64,000 bases of DNA from Aminobacter anthyllidis (GTDB lineage: Bacteria > Pseudomonadota > Alphaproteobacteria > Rhizobiales > Rhizobiaceae), in the NCBI RefSeq assembly GCF_018555685.1, contig NZ_JAFLWW010000012.1:1-64000 (forward strand), read 5' to 3'. Below are positions 1 to 8,100 of this stretch, in pieces (position 1 is the stretch's first letter; each line of letters begins with the position of its first letter). The position numbers and the translations under genes were made by a program. Under the pieces are notes generated by a model. It was not told the DNA's origin, did not search any database, and saw only the letters and a program-made list of their open reading frames with translations.

Positions 1-2
1 GC

Positions 3-419
3 GACGTCCTGGCCAAAGGCTCTGCAACCGATCAAGCCGTGTTTGCCAGCGTCGCCAGGATCCACAACCGGATCAACGAGACGCTGTTCGACAGACCACA
101 GGATTATGCGCCCCGCTTCACCACCAAGCCCAGCGGCGGCATCGACCCGCGGCCGTGGTGCCAGGGGTTCTACGCGGCCATCAATCTCAACATCAAAAAA
201 TGGAAATCGCTACTCGACCTCAACAACCCCAACCACGGTCTGCTGCTGCCGATCCTGATCTACTGCGTCGACAAAAAGGGCAGGCCCGTCCTCGGCAAGC
301 CCAGGCCGGGGCCCGAGACCGCGCGCTTCATCGAGCACGAGGCGTACAAAGACATCGCCCTCGTCATCCCCGCCCTGCGCGAACTCCACTACGTCACCCG
401 TTATGACGATCCGAAGTGA
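3..419 (+). CDS. YecA/UPF0149 family protein, 5'-truncated by the window edge
   Basis: The reading frame is open from base 3, so the true start lies outside the window; a GTG at 39 is internal. The visible 138 residues include a PRPWCQGFYAAI segment, the W-C-x-G-F/Y signature of the UPF0149/YecA family, and end in an acidic, proline-containing tail. Some members carry a C-terminal SEC-C zinc motif; none is present here. The biochemical role of the family is unknown. The downstream gene is convergent on the opposite strand, so this gene belongs to a unit that begins before the window. Confidence 0.7.
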   Translation, partial: DVLAKGSATDQAVFASVARIHNRINETLFDRPQDYAPRFTTKPSGGIDPRPWCQGFYAAINLNIKKWKSLLDLNNPNHGLLLPILIYCVDKKGRPVLGKPRPGPETARFIEHEAYKDIALVIPALRELHYVTRYDDPK

Positions 420-745
420 TCGACGCCGGCGCGCCGACCAACGATCGATCTAACCATCAAGACGATTTCGGGACAGGTGCCTTGGCGCACCGCTTACTGT
501 GGGACCAAACTTCGTGAATTGCTGCGTTTTGGGCAACAGCGATGAACCGATGATTTCCGAGACGATGCCTAAAAGCAGGGCCCCGCAGGCTGTGATCAAA
601 GGGTTCATATTCGTCATTTTCCCGAGCGTCGCGTGAAAAGCCGCTGCAAATATTTTCTTAGCCAGGGCGTACGGCATTTTCGCGGCAACAGTGAGGTCCA
701 TTCGGTTGAAGAGCGCCAAGGAAATCCCATCGTCGTGATCCTGAT
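420..745. other. Gene-poor spacer
   Basis: Only a weak minus-strand frame is present (450-719, 89 codons). It would start at TTG, has one hydrophobic stretch of about 20 residues and resembles no family I know. I do not call it as a gene. Confidence 0.4.
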
Positions 746-1801
746 CTAAACGTTGCTGTGATTTCGTCCTGTCGCCGCTGTGGGTACGAGGGCCTTTAGA
801 ACGTCAGTCATCTTGAGAGTGCCCACCCGGGTCCCGTCCGAGTGCACCGCAAATGACTTGTCGGCGGCACCGTGGGATCGCAGGATCGCCCGCTCCAGGG
901 TTTCGTCCCCGTCGAGAACTTCATAGCCATCATCCTCGGCGATAGTCTTTTCCATTACCGATCGGACGCGAAGCACCCGGGCTCGGTTGATGTCGCTGAC
1001 GAAGTCTTCAATGTAAGGGTCGGCCGGGTTGAGGAGGATGTATTGTGGTTCCCCTTGCTGCACGATTTCCCCGTCCTTCAGGATCACCAGATGGTCGGCG
1101 AGCTTGAGCGCCTCATCGAGGTCATGGGTGATGAAGACTACGGTCTTCTGGAGGTCCTTCTGTAATTCCTGCAGAAGGTCCTGCATGCTTGACCGGATGA
1201 GCGGGTCCAGCGCCGAATAGGCCTCGTCCATGAGCATGAGCTCGGAGTTGGACGTCAGCGCTCGCGCGAGGCCGACGCGCTGCTGCATGCCTCCCGAGAG
1301 CTGGTGGGGATATAGCGCCTCCGAGCCCGCGAGGCCGACCCTTCTGAGCCACTTGCGGGCCGTCTCATCGGTTTTGGCCCGTCCGTCCCCGCGCACCGAG
1401 CATGGCATGCCGGCATTCCTTAGGACTGTCTCATGCGGAAGTAACGCAAACTTTTGAAAGACCATCGACATCTGGGTTCGGCGCAGCTGTTGAAGCCTGA
1501 CCCGGTCGAGCTTCATAATGTCGGTCCCGTTGACGATGACCTCACCCGCAGTAGGGTCAACGAGGCGATTAAGGTGACGGATCAGGGTTGACTTTCCGGA
1601 GCCTGATAGCCCCATGATCACCGTGATCTCGCCTTTTTTGATCTCGACATTGATGTCGCGCAGCCCAAGCACATGGCCATGGGCCTGCAGCATGTCCTTC
1701 TTGTGCATCCCCGCCTTCGCGTAGGACACCATGGCCGGCGCATTGTTGCCAAAGATCTTGTAAAGGTTGCGGATGGATACGAAGCTCTCCGTCATGCTCA
1801 T
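746..1801 (-). CDS. proV: Quaternary-amine (glycine betaine/proline-betaine type) ABC transporter, ATP-binding protein
   Basis: This is the ATPase of a ProXWV-type importer for betaines or related compatible solutes, on the cytoplasmic face of the membrane. The 351-residue protein has Walker A GLSGSGKST (about 64-72), signature LSGGMQQR (about 168-175) and Walker B LMLMDE (about 188-193). The tail after residue 260 is CBS-like, which is typical of ProV. The frame stays open to 2551, but ATG 1801 overlaps the permease stop as ATGA (1798-1801), indicating translational coupling; ATG 1795 is an alternative. The stretch around residues 122-150 departs from the usual ProV sequence. Substrate identity within quaternary amines cannot be read from sequence. 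Confidence 0.88.
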   Translation of the reverse strand: MSMTESFVSIRNLYKIFGNNAPAMVSYAKAGMHKKDMLQAHGHVLGLRDINVEIKKGEITVIMGLSGSGKSTLIRHLNRLVDPTAGEVIVNGTDIMKLDRVRLQQLRRTQMSMVFQKFALLPHETVLRNAGMPCSVRGDGRAKTDETARKWLRRVGLAGSEALYPHQLSGGMQQRVGLARALTSNSELMLMDEAYSALDPLIRSSMQDLLQELQKDLQKTVVFITHDLDEALKLADHLVILKDGEIVQQGEPQYILLNPADPYIEDFVSDINRARVLRVRSVMEKTIAEDDGYEVLDGDETLERAILRSHGAADKSFAVHSDGTRVGTLKMTDVLKALVPTAATGRNHSNV

Positions 1802-2832
1802 GTCCGCGACTGGTGCATCTTGTTGACGCGCTGGAGGGCTGCCCGGCTGACCCGGTCCAGAACAATGGCCAGGAGCACGATGCCGAGGCCCGCGACTAGG
1901 CCGACGCCGAGTTCGAGTTTGTTGATGCCGCGAAGGACAAGGGTTCCAAGGCCGGGTGCGGAGACCAGTGAAGCGATCACGACCATAGATAGCGATAACA
2001 TGATTGTCTGGTTGATACCGGCCATGATGTTCGGCAGCGCGAGGGGCAGCTGGACGCGATAGAGCTTTTGCCAAGAGGTCATGCCGAACGCCTCCCCCGC
2101 CTCGAGAACGTCCTTGTCCACCAGCCGTATCCCGAGGTTTGTTAGCCTGATCGACGGCACGATCGCATAGAGAATGATCGCGATACCGTAGAGCTTCGGC
2201 TCCGTGACGCTGAATAGGAAGATCAGCGGGATAAGGTAGACGAAGGTCGGCAGCGTCTGCAGCAGGTCGAGAAAAGGCGTTAACCAGCGCTCCAATCGGT
2301 TGCTGCGTGACATCGCAATGCCTATCGGCACCCCGAACAGGACACAGATAAATGTGCAGACCATGATGATAGCGAGGGTCTGCATAGCGTAACCAAAATG
2401 GTCGATGAACGCCAACCCTAGGAACGCCATTAGCACGAAGACCGTCACGCCGATGCGACGTCCGGCGAAATGAGCGATGGCGACCAGGATCAGGATCGCG
2501 GCCCACCACGGAAGTGACTGCATCAGGTCGATGGCGTTGCGCAGCGCCCAACTCAGTGGCTGCGTAACCGGGTCCAGAACGACTTTCACGGGGTCTTTCA
2601 CATCAAGGAACAGACGTTCCAGCCCGGCTGTCATGTCGCGGGTGCGCGGGATGGCGCCGCAGGCCTTGTGAAGGACGTCCAGCGATGGAAAAGGAAACGA
2701 TTCTGCGTTGTCGCTTCCCGCCGCCCCGGCCTTGGCTAAAAGATCGTCCATCGACATCGGACCGCCGGTGGCGCCGGCATCGCACCAGGACCAAAGTCCC
2801 AGCGCCTCAAAAGCTTTTTCGTACGGTGCCAT
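1798..2832 (-). CDS. proW: Quaternary-amine ABC transporter, permease
   Basis: This is the inner-membrane permease of the ProXWV-type importer, 344 residues. A hydrophilic N-terminal region of about 80 residues precedes several hydrophobic helices, as in ProW. The conserved cytoplasmic EAA-type loop reads around EAGEAFGMTSWQKLYRVQLPLALP. It sits between the binding-protein gene (about 180 bp upstream) and the ATPase gene, which it overlaps by 4 nt. Substrate is inferred from family membership and from the nearby GlxA-type regulators, which in other bacteria control betaine and carnitine catabolism. Confidence 0.87.
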   Translation of the reverse strand: MAPYEKAFEALGLWSWCDAGATGGPMSMDDLLAKAGAAGSDNAESFPFPSLDVLHKACGAIPRTRDMTAGLERLFLDVKDPVKVVLDPVTQPLSWALRNAIDLMQSLPWWAAILILVAIAHFAGRRIGVTVFVLMAFLGLAFIDHFGYAMQTLAIIMVCTFICVLFGVPIGIAMSRSNRLERWLTPFLDLLQTLPTFVYLIPLIFLFSVTEPKLYGIAIILYAIVPSIRLTNLGIRLVDKDVLEAGEAFGMTSWQKLYRVQLPLALPNIMAGINQTIMLSLSMVVIASLVSAPGLGTLVLRGINKLELGVGLVAGLGIVLLAIVLDRVSRAALQRVNKMHQSRT

Positions 2833-2996
2833 GTCTAGCCCTGAATTGCCGCGATTCGGCGGCCCCGCGTATCAGGGCGCGGCCACCGGTACTGATGGAA
2901 ATTGCTTGTCGACGTGCGGGAGATGCCGCCAAGCATTCGCCAGTTACCGCGTCGGTCTTTAGGGCCCCACAGCCCCAAGGGTGCGGAGTCCCATGA

Positions 2997-3021
2997 GAAG
3001 TGAGAGTTTGGCTCTCACTTC
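2997..3021 (-). terminator. Perfect 10-bp hairpin at the proX-proW junction
   Basis: Bases 2997-3006 (GAAGTGAGAG) pair exactly with 3012-3021 (CTCTCACTTC) across a 5-nt loop, and the hairpin overlaps the proX stop codon. No T-run follows on the minus strand. It is more likely a 3'-stabilising or attenuating structure that keeps binding-protein mRNA in excess over proWV than a full terminator. Confidence 0.5.
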
Positions 3022-3986
3022 AGGACCGCCGCCAGCTTTTCTTTGGCTTCGGGGCTGAGCCAGTTTGCCCACACCGTTTTGTAGGTCGTCAGGAAGTGAA
3101 CGGCCGATTCATCGGCTGATGCCTTCTTGCTGTCCTGCCAAGCCAAGGTCTCGCTCATCTGCGCATTGGTGAAGCTGACCTTCGACATCAGGTCGGCAAT
3201 CTCCGGCTCACGCTTTTCGAAATCCGTTGTCGCGGCGGTCACGACCTCTGCCGGCGGGTAAGCCGATTTGCCCGGCGTCTTGCAGGTCTCAACGGCGTTG
3301 CAGGCATGGATGTCAGCCACATACGGGCCGATGTCGACCTTGACCATCTTGTATTTGCCGAGGACCGACGTAGGACCCCAATAGTAGCCGAACCAAGGCT
3401 GCTTGTTTTCGTTAGCTGCGGCAATGGCAGCCGCAAGTGTCTCGCCGGAACCGTGGTTGAAGACTTCAATCCCATGCCCTTTCAGATCGAAGGCTTCGGC
3501 CAGATGCTCGTTGGTAACCTTGCAGCCCCAGCCTTCCGGGCAGTTGTGGAATTTACCGCCGACCCAGTCGGGATGCGCCAGGATGCCATCGATCTTCGCC
3601 AATTCGGGATGTTCATCCACCAGGTACTGCGGGACCCACCACGCATCGATGCCGCCATCAGACAGGACATGGCCCAATGTCTTGACTTTACCGGCGGCCA
3701 CCAAGCCTGGATAGGCCGGCGCGCCGTTGAGCCAGAGTTCGGTGACAATGTCTGGGCGGCCGGTCTCTGCAACCGAGGTGACTGCGGTAGCGGTAGCCGA
3801 TGGGACAACGGTTACCTTGCAGCCGTATCCCTGCTCCATCAGGAACTTGGAGACCGCCGTGACGATGGAGCCCGAGGCCCAATTCATCTCAGTGATGGTG
3901 ACGTCGCCGCATTTCGCTTCGGCCGCGGTCGCCGCGATGGTAGCGATAAATGCTGCGACAGTGAGTTTTAGCGTGTGTGAGAGCAT
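3015..3986 (-). CDS. proX: Quaternary-amine ABC transporter, periplasmic substrate-binding protein
   Basis: This is the periplasmic binding protein of the ProXWV-type system, 323 residues. ATG 3986 is chosen because it gives a clean Sec signal peptide (hydrophobic core about 5-18, cleavage near AEA-KCGDV) and has an AGGAG site 8 nt upstream; the frame itself is open to 4310. The mature protein begins in the OpuAC style (VTITEMNWASGSI). Several Trp/Tyr-rich segments (WWVPQYL, WFGYYWGPT) could form the aromatic cage that binds quaternary ammonium. It is the first gene of the operon, downstream of a motif shared with the divergent catabolic operon. Confidence 0.86.
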   Translation of the reverse strand: MLSHTLKLTVAAFIATIAATAAEAKCGDVTITEMNWASGSIVTAVSKFLMEQGYGCKVTVVPSATATAVTSVAETGRPDIVTELWLNGAPAYPGLVAAGKVKTLGHVLSDGGIDAWWVPQYLVDEHPELAKIDGILAHPDWVGGKFHNCPEGWGCKVTNEHLAEAFDLKGHGIEVFNHGSGETLAAAIAAANENKQPWFGYYWGPTSVLGKYKMVKVDIGPYVADIHACNAVETCKTPGKSAYPPAEVVTAATTDFEKREPEIADLMSKVSFTNAQMSETLAWQDSKKASADESAVHFLTTYKTVWANWLSPEAKEKLAAVLK

Positions 3987-4091
3987 TGTTTTCTCCTGTT
4001 GGTGTTCCAATTCCAGGCGATGTCCCGGCACCCAGGAGGTTGCCAGGGCGGTTCCCCACATCAGAATTATAGGAACACCAACCATTGAACT

Positions 4092-4120
4092 AACGAATAT
4101 AATTCGACCCTGACATCGAA
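4092..4120 (-). promoter_or_regulatory. Candidate LysR operator / promoter of the proXWV operon
   Basis: Read on the minus strand the site is TTCGAT, 10 nt, then AATTATATTCGTT. The same two blocks with the same 10-nt spacing occur at 6125-6153 upstream of the dehydrogenase operon. Inside lies an ATTCGA-N8-TCGAAT palindrome, the kind of interrupted dyad bound by LysR-type regulators. It is 106 nt upstream of the proX start. Confidence 0.6.
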
Positions 4121-4143
4121 TTTTCCGATGCAGAGATGCCCAA

Positions 4144-5229
4144 TCAATCGATGGCGAAGCGCTCCACAGCGGCCTCATCAAACATGAAACCGGTGCCCGG
4201 ACGGGTAGGTATGAGGATGTCGCCATCCTTGATTTCCATCTCCTCGCGAAACAGCGGGGCATACCACGGCATGTGCTCCACGGAGATGCAATTGGCGGCA
4301 GAACCAGCAATGCACAGGCTGTGCTCGGTGAAAATGTGAGTGGAAATCGGCAGGCAGTACGATTCCGCTAGGGCCGCCACGCGACGCATTTCAGTGAGTC
4401 CGCCAATGCGCTGTAGGTCCGGCATCAACACATCCGCGGCGCGAGCCTCAATAGTGTTGCGGATGCCGAAGCGTGTCCACTCCGTCTCACCGGAAGCAAT
4501 CGGCATATCGAGCGCATTACGGACTTCGGCCTGACCCACGAGGTCATGGACAGATACAGGCTCCTCGAGCCAGCCGATGTCGAGCTCCTCAAGCATCCTA
4601 CCAAGACGGATCGCCTGCTTTGGCGTGAGCGCCTGGTTGGCGTCCGTCAGGATTTCGATGGAGGGTCCGACCGCCTCCCGGACTGCCTTGACACGCTCGA
4701 AATCCATTCGCGGGTCTTTGTTGCCGACGCGCACCTTCATCGCCCGGAACCCCTGGTTCAGAAACGTCGCCGCCTCATTGACCAGTTCGTCAATGCTCTG
4801 GGAAAGCCAGAGGCCGCCGCTTGCGTATGTGCGGATGCGGTCCCGGCACGCTCCGAAGAGATGATGCAGTGGTCGTTCAGCGCTTTTGCCGACGAGATCC
4901 CAGCAGGCCGTGTCGAGCACGGAAAGCGCCGAGATTGTAACGCCGGCATAGCCGGTTGGATTGATTTCCGACCAGATAGCTGAGTTGATCGCCGTTACGT
5001 AGTGGGGATCCTGGCCCACGATACGATGCGAAAAGCCGCGCACCATCTCGTCGAAGGCTTTCAACCGGACGGCGTTCAAGGTGAAGATATAACTCTGGCC
5101 CACCAGCCCAACATCAGTTTCCAGATAGACGAGAAGGCATCCGACCGAGCGCATATTGTGGATGGCCGTCGTAATCGGCTTGGAAAATGGCACATCCGTC
5201 AGTCGGGTCTTCAACGCCGTGATTTTCAT
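4144..5229 (-). CDS. Mandelate racemase/muconate lactonizing enzyme family protein (enolase superfamily)
   Basis: This is a TIM-barrel enzyme of the mandelate-racemase subgroup, which abstracts the alpha-proton of a Mg-bound carboxylate to racemise or dehydrate it. Its 361 residues keep the metal ligands D196, E222 and E248, the D271-H298 dyad and E318, all one position from the classical mandelate racemase numbering. The first base motif is K165-V-R167, where mandelate racemase has K-x-K, so one of the two bases is replaced by Arg. The lid segment near residue 45 (GQSYIF) resembles mandelate racemase GHSYLF. The start overlaps the LysR coding end by 116 nt in another frame. A sugar-acid or hydroxy-acid dehydratase or epimerase fits the neighbouring dehydrogenases; the substrate is unknown. 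Confidence 0.85.
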   Translation of the reverse strand: MKITALKTRLTDVPFSKPITTAIHNMRSVGCLLVYLETDVGLVGQSYIFTLNAVRLKAFDEMVRGFSHRIVGQDPHYVTAINSAIWSEINPTGYAGVTISALSVLDTACWDLVGKSAERPLHHLFGACRDRIRTYASGGLWLSQSIDELVNEAATFLNQGFRAMKVRVGNKDPRMDFERVKAVREAVGPSIEILTDANQALTPKQAIRLGRMLEELDIGWLEEPVSVHDLVGQAEVRNALDMPIASGETEWTRFGIRNTIEARAADVLMPDLQRIGGLTEMRRVAALAESYCLPISTHIFTEHSLCIAGSAANCISVEHMPWYAPLFREEMEIKDGDILIPTRPGTGFMFDEAAVERFAID

Positions 5230-6100
5230 GGGATTTCTTTGATCTGTTTGAGGGGTCAGCGATCGCGTCGCGCAAGGCGTCGACAGCGGTTTTGACAGAA
5301 TCCGGCGCTATCACATCGATGCGAAACGCGACAAACACTGTTCGCTGAAAGCGAGGCGCGCCTTCGACCACGTGCAAGCTACCGGATTTGACCAGCGGCG
5401 CGACGGACTCGGCTAGGAAATAGCCCGAACCACCGCTGGCCAGAATGTGATCCATGGCCACCGCGGAGCTGCGGATCGTGAGTTTGTGGCTGAAGACTCC
5501 CGGAAAATGCATGCTGTGCTGGGCCCGGAACGTTTCACCCCAATCCACGAAGACGTAGCCAGGAACAACCCCGCTTTGAACCACACGTGGCTTCGTCGAA
5601 ACCATTACGAGTTCTTCGCTGATGAGCGGCTCGATACGCGCCTCCGCGCAGTGCCGCGGGTCGTAAAGCACAGCAATGTCGAGCAATCCGGCTCGCAGCT
5701 TCTCCATAAGAATATCCGAGCGCTCGCTGATCGCGCTTGCCACGCCATCGGGTAAAGCCTTGGCCATCCGTTCTAGCCAGCCCGGCACGACGCGGGGCCA
5801 ATGGTTATCCTCGACCCCCAAGGTGACGAAGGCATTAAGGCCTTCCGGCAGCGTGGCGACCTGTTGACCGCGTTCCCAGGCGCGTACGATGCTCACCGCG
5901 CTCGCATGGAACTGATGACCGCCCGTGGTAAGCGACACTCCGTTGCGCTTGCGGTGAAACAACTGGCGGTTAAGCCGCCGTTCAAGCGCCTTTATCCGCG
6001 CACTAATGGTCGACTGGGTGACGTTAAGCTGGTCGGCAGCGTGCTGGAAACTACCGGTCGTGCTTACTTCCAGAAACGCCCTGATGTGCTCGATGTTCAA
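5114..6100 (-). CDS. LysR family transcriptional regulator
   Basis: This 328-residue LysR-type regulator has its N-terminal winged helix-turn-helix at about residues 1-60 (MNIEHIRAFLEVSTTGSFQ, then NVTQSTISARIKALE) and a substrate-binding domain to about residue 290. The last 35-40 residues run into the start of the enolase-superfamily gene and look unconserved, so the stop may have been displaced. It is transcribed divergently from the dehydrogenase-aldolase operon. Candidate operators at 6125-6153 and 4092-4120 suggest that it controls its own promoter region, the catabolic genes and the transporter. The inducer is presumably the transported compound or an intermediate. Confidence 0.9.
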   Translation of the reverse strand: MNIEHIRAFLEVSTTGSFQHAADQLNVTQSTISARIKALERRLNRQLFHRKRNGVSLTTGGHQFHASAVSIVRAWERGQQVATLPEGLNAFVTLGVEDNHWPRVVPGWLERMAKALPDGVASAISERSDILMEKLRAGLLDIAVLYDPRHCAEARIEPLISEELVMVSTKPRVVQSGVVPGYVFVDWGETFRAQHSMHFPGVFSHKLTIRSSAVAMDHILASGGSGYFLAESVAPLVKSGSLHVVEGAPRFQRTVFVAFRIDVIAPDSVKTAVDALRDAIADPSNRSKKSHENHGVEDPTDGCAIFQADYDGHPQYALGRMPSRLSGN

Positions 6101-6124
6101 GAAAATGACCTTTAAATCGAATTC

Positions 6125-6153
6125 TTCGATATGACTCCCTAATTATATTCGTT
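6125..6153 (+). promoter_or_regulatory. Candidate LysR operator in the divergent lysR/dehydrogenase promoter
   Basis: The site is TTCGAT, 10 nt, then AATTATATTCGTT, identical in both blocks and spacing to the site in front of proX. A second dyad ATCGAA-TTC-TTCGAT lies at its left edge (about 6116-6130). It sits 25 nt upstream of the lysR start and about 100 nt before the dehydrogenase start. Confidence 0.6.
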
Positions 6154-6254
6154 TGCCACGTCAATTAGGGTGAGAAAGAGTGTCTGACCGGATCCAGTCA
6201 AAACTGCGCCAGCCGCATGCCGAAACGGGCGGGCTGGCTAAATCGGAGATATCT

Positions 6255-7163
6255 ATGCGGATTGCATTCATCGGGTTGGGCAATATGGGCGGGCCAATGG
6301 CCAACAACCTGGCACGCGCCGGTTACGAGCTTGCCCTTTTCGACCTCGATTCAAACAAGGTCGAGGCCGTGCAAGCGGCAGGAGCGGCAGCCGCCAACCA
6401 GGCAATCTTGGCAGCCGCAACGGCTGCCGAGGCGGCTTCCGGCGCCGATATTGCCTTTACATCACTGCCAAACCCCAAGATCATCGAAGCCGTCGCGTTA
6501 TCTGATGAGGGCATCCTGGGGGCGCTGCCGAGAGGCGCGGTCTGGATAGACCTTTCAACCAACAATCTCGAATGCGAGAGCCGCATCCGCGCCGCCGCCG
6601 CAGCCCGCGAAATCGATTTCCTGGACGCGCCGGTTACCGGGGGGATTGAAGGAGCAGCTGCCGGAACGCTGATGATCATGGTCGGCGGAGACGCTCAGGT
6701 ATTTGCACGCTGCAAGCCGATCCTGGAGAAGATAGGCAACCGGGTCATGCACCTTGGCCCCCACGGGGCGGGCTATGTGGCCAAGATTGCACAAGTGGTA
6801 CTCTGCTATCTCAACTCGGTGGCGCTTAGCGAGGCCTTGATGCTGGGGGTAAAAGGTGGGGTTCCTGCTCACATCATGCTGGGCATCATCCAGGGCAGCA
6901 CCGGTGCAAGTTACGTCGCGGACCGCTACGGTCCGGCTATTCTCGACGGCAGTTACGATCCCGGCTTCGCACTGGGGCTCGCGCACAAAGACATGGCCCT
7001 GACCCTGGAACTGGCAAGGTCGGTCGGCGCCACGTTACCCATGTGCGAACAGGTTGAGGCGATCTACAAGAAAGCAGTCGACCAGTACGGGTTTCACCAG
7101 AACCATCTCATGGCCGTGAAGCTCCTGGAGGAGCAAAACGGCACGTTTCTCCGTTCCGCCTGA
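6255..7163 (+). CDS. NAD(P)-dependent beta-hydroxyacid dehydrogenase (3-hydroxyisobutyrate dehydrogenase / tartronate semialdehyde reductase family)
   Basis: This enzyme interconverts a beta-hydroxy acid and its semialdehyde in the cytoplasm. The 302-residue protein has the dinucleotide motif GLGNMGGPMA (7-16), the substrate motif DAPVTGG (124-130) and the catalytic Lys177 in GAGYVAKIAQ. ATG 6255 is chosen because GGAG lies 6 nt upstream and it begins exactly at the Rossmann strand; an upstream in-frame start at 6180 adds an unconserved tail. It is first in a plus-strand operon with a class II aldolase (27 nt later) and a D-2-hydroxyacid dehydrogenase. Together with the enolase-superfamily enzyme this resembles a sugar-acid or hydroxy-acid degradation route, but the substrate is not defined. 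Confidence 0.85.
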   Translation: MRIAFIGLGNMGGPMANNLARAGYELALFDLDSNKVEAVQAAGAAAANQAILAAATAAEAASGADIAFTSLPNPKIIEAVALSDEGILGALPRGAVWIDLSTNNLECESRIRAAAAAREIDFLDAPVTGGIEGAAAGTLMIMVGGDAQVFARCKPILEKIGNRVMHLGPHGAGYVAKIAQVVLCYLNSVALSEALMLGVKGGVPAHIMLGIIQGSTGASYVADRYGPAILDGSYDPGFALGLAHKDMALTLELARSVGATLPMCEQVEAIYKKAVDQYGFHQNHLMAVKLLEEQNGTFLRSA

Positions 7164-7189
7164 CAACGTGATTAGTGAAAGGATTGCCA

Positions 7190-7963
7190 ATGGCATACGA
7201 GTTGAAAGCCGAGGACTTCAGTGTCCAGGGTGGCCATGCCAACATCTCCAAGGAAGAATGGGACGCGCGAGTGGACCTTGCGGCCCTCTATCGCCTTGCC
7301 AACATGTACGGCTACGATGATCTGATCTGGAACCACATCACGATGCGCGTTCCCGGCACCGATCACCAGTTCCTCCTGAACCGCTTCGGCCTGCTCTACA
7401 ACGAGGTCACGGCGTCGAACCTGATCAAGGTCGACGAGCAGGGTAAGGTTCTGTATGGCCCGCCGGACGTCAACACCGCCGGTTTCGTCATCCACTCAGC
7501 AATCCACAACACCCATCACGACATGAAGGTGGTGTTCCACAGTCACGCGCCGGCAGGTCTCGCCATCACGGCGCTACAGGATGGCCTGGAGTTCCTGACT
7601 CAGGACGGCTCGATGCTGTGGGGCGACATCGGCTACCATGACTGGGAAGGCCTGTCGCTGACCCTTGAGGAGCGGGATCGTCTCGCTAAAAACATCGAAG
7701 GCAAGAAATGCCTGATCATGAAGAACCATGGGTTCCTTGCGGTCGGCGCTAACGCCGGCGAAGCTTTCATGAACCTATATTATACGGTCCGTGCGTGCCG
7801 GGTGCTGATCGATGCCTATTCCACGGGCCTCAAGCTCGACAAAAGCCGCGAAGACATCTGGCGGCTGGCGCATCGCCAGTATGACGATTTCCCGCTCGGT
7901 AAATATGAATGGCCAGCGCTGTTGCGCCAGTGCGATCGGGTCGATCCTTCTTATCGCTATTAA
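7190..7963 (+). CDS. Class II aldolase/adducin domain protein
   Basis: This is a cytoplasmic metal-dependent aldolase or decarboxylase-like enzyme of the fuculose-phosphate aldolase fold, 257 residues. The zinc-ligand motifs are visible as HSHAPAG near residue 112 and KNHGFLAVG near residue 170. ATG 7190 is preceded by GAAAGGA at suitable spacing; an in-frame GTG at 7175 is less likely. It follows the dehydrogenase gene by 26 nt and is probably cotranscribed. Many members of this branch are annotated only by fold, so the bond cleaved remains unknown. Confidence 0.82.
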   Translation: MAYELKAEDFSVQGGHANISKEEWDARVDLAALYRLANMYGYDDLIWNHITMRVPGTDHQFLLNRFGLLYNEVTASNLIKVDEQGKVLYGPPDVNTAGFVIHSAIHNTHHDMKVVFHSHAPAGLAITALQDGLEFLTQDGSMLWGDIGYHDWEGLSLTLEERDRLAKNIEGKKCLIMKNHGFLAVGANAGEAFMNLYYTVRACRVLIDAYSTGLKLDKSREDIWRLAHRQYDDFPLGKYEWPALLRQCDRVDPSYRY

Positions 7964-8100
7964 ACCGACAACTTGAATCCCGGGGCAGACACTGGCCGGG
8001 ATTCCAGTGCCTAACATCCTCAACGCCCGCACGGAGGTCGAACGACCCGCCGTTCCTTCCGTGCGAGCCGAATTTCTTCCAGCCGGGGGCACCCGAACCG

